Shown here one piece after another: positions 56,366-64,000 of a stretch of DNA of 64,000 nt (positions within the stretch are counted from its first letter, which is position 1; each line of letters starts with the position of its first letter). The notes beneath the pieces are model-generated. The model saw only the letters and a list, made by a program, of their open reading frames with translations. It was not told the origin of the DNA and made no database searches. The DNA lies in the NCBI GenBank assembly GCA_019454045.1, contig SKCR01033437.1, forward strand, positions 124,001 through 188,000, read 5' to 3'. The translations under genes and the position numbers were made by a program. The DNA comes from Zanthoxylum bungeanum. Lineage: Eukaryota; Streptophyta; Magnoliopsida; Sapindales; Rutaceae.

Positions 56366-57690
56366 AATATCCTGAAATCAAAGTGACAAGCTACATCATT
56401 ATATTAGCTTGAACTCATATTTTTCACAACGAGCTGTGAACTATTCTACTGAAAGAAGTTTTTGTCTCGGAGTAAAATGAAAACTGACAATGGCAATCCT
56501 TATTAATTATTATCACTGTAAAGTAAAAATCACAACATTCCCATACCATAATCCAAACAAAATTTCATCATCTAATCCACAATAAATTCAATTCCTCAAA
56601 GCAAAGAATCCATTACGACTATAAACTGAACCATCACAAGCAAAAGTAATATTTTTCACAAATCATTCACGATGTCAAAATTGTACCTGCAAAATCAATC
56701 AGCGTAATGGGAAGATGTTATGGAAACTACCAAGGTATAAATTGCTAACCCTATGCCTATATAAACACCATTTTTGATAGGATTTTACTAACCCTAAGGC
56801 TAAAAGTATGAATTTGACATAATTTTCTCTCTTCTTCTCATTTCTCTTGCTAGGGTTAGAGTTCTAAAATTACACACTAGTATATAGAACACCTAAACTT
56901 TAAGCTTTGTCTATACACTTGTGGTAGATGACATGAACCCTAAACTATACTCTTCAAACTAGCATCCATCAAGTGTGTAGTATAACACAAAAGTAGACTT
57001 ATACTTATGTAGATATTATTAGAGATAATCGATTTGGTAATTGTTCGCTTGAAGATCGAGACGTTTAAGGAAACAATTGGAGAAATTATAAAACTCTTGG
57101 TTTGCGATTGATGGTTGCTGAGAGGTATATCATTAACCTTAAAGCTTTGTTTTTATTTCATAATATGTTTGTGCTTAATTTTATGTTATGTATTTTATTT
57201 ATGTTTCGCATAAGTATATCATGTGATGATCATATGGGTACGGGGATTGCCAGAACGATATTCTTTAATTTGAATATTTTTTCACTGGGCATCGTTATTT
57301 AATTTCTAATAAATAACAGTACCAACAATACCAACCACCTAGAGGAAGACACATTCCGTAAAATGCTGTTAATAGAGGTAATATGAGCTTCGATATGGTA
57401 ATTGCAGTTTTGAATTTAAATGCCTTTATCTTATCTAAATATTTTTCTTGTGTTTGATTTTTATAACCATATAGCGGTAGACGGGCTGCGGTAGACTAGG
57501 GTTGGCATTGAGATGTCACAGCCTGATTGAATCTCGTCCCAACTTATCTTGAATTTTGAATGAATTTTCGAATTAAGACGAAATATCATCTCAAATTTCG
57601 TATCTTTATTTTTTTTTTCAAATCGAAAAATCGTTCTTAATTTTGTACCGAATAATACGGTAAAGGGAGAGGTACCCCAGAGGTGGATAT
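56366..57690. other. Unassigned DNA with a 948-bp segment between 21-bp direct repeats
   Basis: TATGGAAACTACCAAGGTATA occurs at 56719-56739 and again at 57688-57708. The 948 bp between has a TATATAAAC box (56757), a CTAGGGTTAGAG stretch and several AT-rich runs. No protein is recognised; the open stretch at 57102-57302 is hydrophobic and low-complexity. The repeats could be a long target duplication or a remnant of duplication. Confidence 0.4.
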
Positions 57691-57708
57691 GGAAACTACC
57701 AAGGTATA

Positions 57709-59059
57709 TAGGTCATGAATAATAAATTGCTCTATTTGAGAAATTTCTTATTTTGTTAATCGGTTCCCTTTTAGATTTTTCAAGGAAATACTATTTTTAT
57801 CATTTAAGTTATCTCAAACTTTCTTTCTTGATAGAATCCGATGGGTATTCAAAGGGCTGCAACGTTGGGTGAATCAGAAGTTGGGGCTATCGTGGTAAGC
57901 TTACTCTTTTTACTTCATATGCAAGCAAATATTCTCAGTCCATGAAATGTAATAATTTATATATTTTTTTTTTTTTTTGAAAATGATGGAAATTTAACCG
58001 TCAAATTATTTCACTCGGGTTTAAATGAAGCAGATAAAACTCTCGTCGACTTATGTCACCAAATCACACCCCTAGTAGATATCTAATCAACATAAGAAAC
58101 AGGATTCCCTGTGTTATTTATGTTAAACAAGGAGTCATGAGAATTATTAACGTGAAGTCCATATTCATATGTCGAGTTAAAGAGTTAGAATGATTAATGT
58201 TTTTAGATATGCATCCAAAGTATTATTTCACCTACATAAAATATAAAAACCACAATAAACATAAATATAATTATTATTTAACAAATGTGTTTATTTAAGG
58301 GGATTAATGAAACTATAAGTATAAAATAATTAATCTTTCTTTTAATAAATATGCATTTTTTAGTATTCATCACATTGAAAAATAAAAAAATCATAAATAT
58401 TTGATCTTATGATTAAAATATTTTAACAACCGATCATGCTATATGTTCAATATAATAAATTAACAATCTCTATATATTGAAAATCGTGTCTAATGTGATG
58501 ATCAAATGTTAATTTATTATCCACTCGGTCACGAGAATTTGAATTTTAGAAACAATCTCTTTCTGAAAAAACATGAACAAAGCTGCGTATATCAAAATTT
58601 TTCCTATATCATATTTGTAACGATAATTTTACGCACTAGTTATGACATAAATTATATCTCAGTATATTATATGATATACAGCTTATTATTTTTCACAAAT
58701 TGTCAAGGTGATAGAAATATTCAACAATAATATTAAACCATCTTACAAATTTATCATGTGTGGTGGCTAGGTCGCTTCATTGGCCATCAATTCAAAAATA
58801 AATACAACATAAACATAAACCAGACATTCTATTTCATGGAAATTGAAAGCTAATTCAATTGGTTAGGTAATTAAGATTGTAGGCCATGTTCATAAAGTTT
58901 CAGCTGTTACATTTCAGATCATTACAATATTGATGTTACAAATATTAATATCACAAATATTCCAAGAAAGTACTAGAATTTAATCATCATCATCAATACA
59001 TGTAATGCAAGCAAGCAAAGATCATCTTTCTTTCTTCTACTACAGCTGAGCTCTTTCCT
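57709..59059. other. AT-rich intergenic DNA downstream of the plant gene
   Basis: No gene is recognised. The short text GATGGGTATTCAAAGGGCTG near 57839 resembles coding DNA but has no match I can name. The stretch 58981-59059 is the 3' untranslated side of the gene on the minus strand; no canonical AATAAA is obvious right after the stop. Confidence 0.5.
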
Positions 59060-61615
59060 TCACAACTCTAGCACCACAACTGTTCACGTGTCCACAAAAG
59101 ACAATGAGTAATAAATAAATATTTTACATTTTTGGAACTTAATTAATTTGAAAGAGGAAAAAAAAATATTCTACAATGACACGTGTTAATAATATTTTAT
59201 CACGTATGTTAAAATATTAAAAATATTTTCTCCTCTCTATTCCGTCTCTAATTGTCCAGTAGCGATGGATTAGCGACGGATATTTCTGTTACTGAAAGCA
59301 CTGGATCCTAATTAATGTCACCATAGAACCAAAGAATTACTCTCGAGAGGAAATTAAAATGGGTTCTTACATTCAGAGTCTGTGGTGATCCAATTTCCTT
59401 TTCTAGGGTTGCAATGAATAGGAGTTGAGCTCACTGATGATGAAAGCATGTTACAGGTAGAGCTTGTGATCATCATTTGGTCAATGTTCTTAGTTGAAGA
59501 AGCCATTGAAATCCTTGAGTAAACTGAAGAAGTTGTGGAGCAGCTGCTTTCCACATCCCATCTGAAACTTATTTTTGGAGACTCCATGGTTAGCTTATCC
59601 TCATCTGTTACTGCTTTCAATGTTGCTCTATTCCTAAAACGGAGGACCTGAGAGGGGGAAAAAATACACATGTTATGATTCTATTGGTTTATTGTAATTT
59701 TAAGGGAAACTTAGATTAGGACGGATCGTGTATTATTATTGAAATAAACATGATAAAAGATTTTGAAAATTTTAACACGACTCAACTTAATATTAGATTG
59801 AAATTCCTATAGAATAATTCTATGAAAGTTAGATCAGGTATTTAATTAATTATGAAAATCAAGTCCCATCTACTACTACTGTGGTGGCGGCTTCTATAGC
59901 TCTCAAAATTTTAACATTAATAACATAACATCTACATAATATCCACCAACTGCAATAAGCATATATAAGCTTATGGAATTAATGATAAAAAAAAATGGTA
60001 GACTTAACTGTTATTTCCATCATTAATGAAAATGCCCAATGCGGATTGAAGATTAGAGATTGTATATTGTGAATGACAAACTTTAATGATCCATGGGCAC
60101 AATTAGGGATGGAAATCAAGACATCTCGTCCCAATAATAATTTGAGATGAAAAATTATCGCGAATCCTAGATCGAATAGTTCGTGATCTCGAATCCCAGT
60201 TGAGATTTAAGATTTTTTAAGTTAAAATTTGGAATTTATAATGATTTTCTTAAATCTCAACTGAAATTTTTAGACAATTCTTTATCCTAAATTCCGTATA
60301 CGAATCTCAATTCAGATTTGAGATTTTCTGTCAACTCTAATTACAGTACTGGATTTTTGTGAATCGATAAATGACAATTAACATTAATGGGAAAAAAAAT
60401 CAATTTACCTTTTTGCCAAGAAACTTGCCTCCTTTCTCTGCTGATTTTGCTGCAGCAGCCCATCTAAGTAGCTCCTTCATCCTTGACATGGTTTTGGTTT
60501 TATGATTTTTCTTATGATTTTGCTCATCATTATTATTATCACCTATTGGCAAAACTTTGTTTCCTGCAGCTGCAGCTGCAGAATCATCATGATGATGAGC
60601 CTTGTGATTGTGATGATCATGAGTAGAGCCACCAAGCCGTCCACCAATTATCTCTTCTTTCTTCATCTTTTTAATAGAATAGACCCACCTTCTTCTTCTT
60701 CTATTAATGCTTCCAATTCTTCTCAAATTGAGATTGCTGTAGAAGCAAGCATTTGCAACATCGTTTCTGCATAAAATTGCAAATGGCTTCAAATATTTAC
60801 CACCCAAACAACATTGTTGATGATGATGATCACTTTCCTTAACCCTCCGTTTCTTATACAAGACTATATATTTTTCTTCAGCATCTTTTCCTGGAAAAAG
60901 AAAAACAACACAAATGATAAGTTACCTATAATTTCATGCGGACAAAATTCACAAAGGTATTTGATGGTTAATAGATGAACCATTTTTTATTTTTTTTTTA
61001 GTTTAGGCTAATAGTAATTTAATTCCGTCCCTATTCATGTGAGTTCGAATCTCATACCTCTCATTTCCATTAAAAAATTTACCAACTGAAATAATTGTCG
61101 ATCACAATGAGGATAAAACAATATATGAACAGTTAAATCTCAACTATACATTCTCTGATAGACACTAATGATGTAGAGAATTCTAATTCCATGCCTATCA
61201 TTTTTTCTACTTACCATATGTAATATTCTTGTTGGTGTGATGTGTGGTATTTACTCCTGGTGCTTGCGCAGGAGTTACCTTGAAGAGCCAATGAAAAATC
61301 TGCTACAATTGAGGAGGAGCAACATGATGAGTTTTGAAGTTGTTAATAATATGTTATATATATAGAGAGAGACAACTGATTAAATTTAAAACGTCATAAT
61401 ATAATAAAATCTGAATATACGAGATAATATATGTATTGTATTGTTTCAAGTCTCAATTTAATAAGACTTGAAAAACAGAAAATACAAATTTTAATATATT
61501 AAAAGATAAATAATAATGATATCTTTGTTCTATTATCTATTTCTTAATAAGTCATTAACTGACATCTCTCACTTGATCCCCATTATAAATGTATATATAC
61601 AAAGCTCACCTGCAT
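59060..61615 (-). CDS. Basic plant protein of unknown function, five coding exons (290 aa)
   Basis: The minus-strand exons are 61615-61610, 61302-61215, 60890-60409, 59647-59371 and 59079-59060. Every junction has GT and AG (for example CAG^GTGAGC, ATATG^GTAAGT, AAG^GTAAAT, GAAT^GTAAGA). The pieces total 873 bp, exactly 291 codons with TGA. The protein starts [15 protein letters not shown] and has [12 protein letters not shown], a basic [10 protein letters not shown] region, His- and Ala-rich runs ([18 protein letters not shown]), then [44 protein letters not shown] with a Ser/Thr tract, and the end [15 protein letters not shown]. The conserved C-terminal half is, from memory, shared by a plant-specific uncharacterised family; I do not know its role. 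The two-codon first exon and 20-bp last exon are inferred from splice sites and frame and are the least certain parts. No catalytic motif or membrane segment is seen; the basic stretches are compatible with nuclear location. Confidence 0.78.
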
Positions 61616-61872
61616 GTTATGGTTTGATATTTAGAGAAGAAACAAAAAGTGTGAGTGATGACTGTGTTTTGGTCAAGATGGACAGCACTGAAAGATCTAT
61701 CTTTGCTGTCAAGATGCTAGAGATTCCTGTCTCCCCACTTGGAAAGTTTTTGAGAAGAAAGAGACAAAGAAAATGGAAGTGAATCTAAGGGAAAATAGTG
61801 AGACAACTAGGCAGTGAGTAGAGCTTAGGTTGGCCTTTGTGATTCCCTTGTAACATGGCCAGGAAAATGGGG

Positions 61873-61890
61873 ATTATATTATATATAAGA
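61873..61890 (-). promoter_or_regulatory. Probable TATA box of the plant gene
   Basis: On the minus strand the sequence reads CTTATATATAATATAATCC about 260 bp upstream of the proposed ATG at 61615. It would place the transcript start near 61850 and give a 5' untranslated leader of roughly 235 bp with CTTTTTGTTTCTTCTC text just before ATG. Position and composition only. Confidence 0.45.
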
Positions 61891-61899
61891 TGATCATGT

Positions 61900-62388
61900 G
61901 GTGGGTATTACTTAAGGAAAAGTTTTGAGTTAATTAATATTAAAACAAATCAAATTTAAGCAGCCCCTGTGGCTTCTTCTATAACCAAACACTTGTGCAT
62001 CTATGGTTGCTTTGATCTCAGTGGTCCCAGCTGAATGGCAGTTTTATTTAGCAGAATTGATTTGCATTCACCATTAATTCTTTAATATTATTATTAGAGG
62101 AATGATGTAGTATCATTAATTAATATGTAAAATTATATCAAATATAAATATTATATATTTAATTATTTTTTATTATTTTAAAAACTGCTAATTAAGTGCT
62201 GATGCTTTGAATCTCATTGGAGTAAGTTCCGGTAAATGTAGATTGTGAAGAAAAGCTAAAAGCTGCTAAAGAAAGAAAAAAAAAAAAAAAAAAAAAAGCG
62301 AAAGAACATTTTGGGACATTTCCCTTGAAGAGCAGACATAGGTTTTCTTGGTTTGTTGGAGGGCATATTATAAAAAAATAAAACACTT
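61900..62388. other. Intergenic DNA with a long A-tract
   Basis: No gene is seen. A run of more than 20 A (about 62277-62297) lies between GAAAG and GCGAAAG. Nothing else is recognised. Confidence 0.6.
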
Positions 62389-62674
62389 TAGGGATGACAA
62401 TTAATCAGGTATGGTATGTGAATATTAGTATTTATATTTGTCTCGTTAATTAACGGATACGAAAATTATCCATTTATCAGTTCCTAACATATCGGGCATC
62501 TGCGAGCCTCCGTACTAGTCCTCATTTGCATGAGGATCTTACATATATTTTAACGGGATGTTAAAAATCATATCCGATTCATTCAACCAACGGATATAAA
62601 AATTATCTCTTTATTCATCCCTAACGTATCGGACCTCCGTAAGCCTCCATCCCCGCGGAAATTTTTGTCATCTA
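62389..62674. mobile_element. Possible old hAT-like MITE relic
   Basis: TAGGGATGACAA at the left and TTGTCATCTA at the right form an imperfect 10-12 bp inverted repeat. The inside has repeated CCTAACGTATCGG / CCTCCGT / ATCCCCGCGGAAAT text like the common plant repeat that ends in GTCATCCCTA. No clear 8-bp duplication is seen, so the call is tentative. Confidence 0.4.
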
Positions 62675-63543
62675 TAGTCTTATCATAAACATAGTAAACA
62701 TGAGGGGTTAAATTGAAATCAAAATAGAAATCAGTCAAATTTCAACATAAACCCTCAACTTTCCTGAATTTTCCCGTCTCCAATTCGTTCCTTATCATTG
62801 AATCATTTGTTTTTAATTATTAATATAATTTATTCGTGGTTAAAGATTTAAATACCTTCGAATATTCATTTTCCTGAACTGATTTAATTCTTTTTTAAGC
62901 GACAGATTAATAAAAGAGAAAGAAAATAGAAGGAAGAAGCTAAAGTTTATATTCTTTTGAAGCTTAGGGAGACAGAGAAAAACAATTATTGCAAACTATA
63001 CTTGGTTTTTCTTTCACATTTAACATATATATTATTATTTGGAGCCTCCACTACAAGTCTAAATTTGTTTATTTAAACTATAACCAAACAACATCTATTA
63101 AATATAGTTTGAAAATATGTCATAATTAGAGGCGAGACTTATGTCCCACACAAAATTAAAATATTGTTATATATATACACACACACTTTAATTGATAATG
63201 AAAATAAGATAAGTTATGTCCCTATACACTGTAATCTTATAAAACTAAAAATTTACTCTATTTAAAAATAAGTTTAAGTTAGAGTTTTAATGGCTAAGTG
63301 TAAACACCCTTAAGTTTAATCATTGCCACATTCTTAATCTAAGTAATAAGTAAGAATTAAAGAGCTGAAAAATAAACAAACAATAAACACAATTAACATA
63401 AATATTTTTTGACGGGGTGGAAAACTCTCAATAGAGAAAAATCAATCTCGGTAAAGAATACCATCCGAATTCACTATGTAGAGAAAACTTACAGTGATGG
63501 TCTATGGCAATAATATTACCGATGCAAATACCTATATTGTAAT
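62675..63543. other. AT-rich intergenic DNA
   Basis: No gene or clear repeat, apart from a TATATATATACACACACAC run near 63170. Confidence 0.6.
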
Positions 63544-64000
63544 CACTACAAGAAAACGGTCTTTTAGCGTCGCCAAACGTCGACGCTAAAAAAGTCAACG
63601 TCGATGTTAAAGATTTTTGCGTCAAAAAGAGACAATGCGGAAAATGGATGTCAAATATGGTCGAGGAAACGTTTTAGCGTCGCTGAAGAATAAGCAACGC
63701 TAAAAAATTTGCGCCGTCATTTTTCGTCGATGAAAACAGTATTAGATATCGCATAAATTAATAATTTCGCGTTGCATAATTTAAGCGATGTTAAAGATCT
63801 AAGGCATTTCGTGATGCCTATTAGGCATCACTAAAAGTGCACAACTACTAGCGTCGCCTTTTATCTTGTTGACGCCAAATTCGGAGGTTTAGTGTCGCCA
63901 AAATGGCGACGCTAAATAATTTAAATTTATTTAAAAAAATAAAATATTATTAAAATATATTAAAATTATTATTATATGTATAATGAAATTAAAATTATAT
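63544..64000 (+). mobile_element. CACTA transposon terminus running off the window
   Basis: CACTACAAGAAAACGG at 63544 is the classic plant CACTA terminal sequence. It is followed by subterminal repeats built on TTTTAGCGTCGC and GCGACGCTAAA in both orientations (for example 63562-63592, 63672-63702, 63890-63918). The element continues past 64000; no transposase is visible yet. Confidence 0.85.

Noticed and set aside
60502..60774. Plus-strand 90-codon frame, isoleucine-rich
   Set aside because: Complement of exon 3 of the plant gene (His/Asn/Lys codons read backwards).
61516..61782. Plus-strand 88-codon frame ending FLRRKRQRKWK
   Set aside because: It overlaps the promoter/5' leader and first exon of the minus-strand gene, which has a complete spliced frame. 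No support for a plus-strand gene.
53937..63560. The two CACTA ends at 53937 and 63544 as the two ends of one element
   Set aside because: Both are left-type ends in the same orientation and their subterminal motifs differ (AGTGTCA against GCGTCGC), so they belong to separate elements.
1..64000. CRISPR arrays, bacterial operons, tRNA or rRNA genes
   Set aside because: The direct repeats are minisatellite or LTR arrays without unique spacers. No cloverleaf with A and B boxes or rRNA core sequence was recognised by eye; a tRNAscan run would settle this for tRNAs.

Overview
This is AT-rich nuclear DNA of a flowering plant, most likely a eudicot, although the sequence alone does not fix the species. 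The grounds are plant-type Ty3/gypsy and Ty1/copia LTR retrotransposons, hAT and CACTA DNA transposons, and one spliced plant gene with GT-AG introns. I see no rRNA, tRNA, CRISPR array or bacterial-style operon.

The left three quarters (about 3.4-50.8 kb) is a nested retrotransposon stack. The oldest layer (A) is a Tekay/Del-like chromovirus whose 5' LTR starts at 3402 and resumes at 49811, followed by a primer-binding site and a truncated gag. A Tat-clade (Retand-like) gypsy element (B, 5413-49805) sits inside that LTR. B has gag, a damaged protease, RT, RNase H, a second archaeal-type RNase H, integrase, and an antisense ORF with a Transposase_28-like region and a coiled coil. Four younger insertions break B: an Ogre-like solo LTR (F, 6261-9818), two copia elements of one family in opposite orientation (C, 11125-21044, minus; D, 24836-34810, plus), and a non-autonomous Ogre-like element (E, 38130-48347). 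C, D and F have perfect 5-bp target duplications; B and E have 4/5 matches.

E is the most unusual unit. It has long LTRs containing two kinds of tandem array, a leader with a threefold repeat, a gag, the last part of pol joined after loss of nearly all of pol, a 16-copy 51-bp minisatellite, and a hairpin overlapping the polypurine tract. Array copy numbers differ between its two LTRs.

Left of the stack are an intact hAT-type MITE (1093-1595) with a perfect 8-bp target duplication, a copia gag relic and a reversed Ogre-like LTR relic. Right of it are copia-type debris with a 760-bp tandem duplication, a CACTA end (53937), an ARM-repeat pseudogene on the minus strand interrupted by a 411-bp insertion, and quiet AT-rich DNA.

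The only apparently intact host gene lies at 59060-61615 on the minus strand. It has five coding exons that sum to exactly 291 codons and encodes a basic plant protein of unknown function ending in WITTDSEFVVLEL. Another CACTA terminus begins at 63544 and runs off the window.
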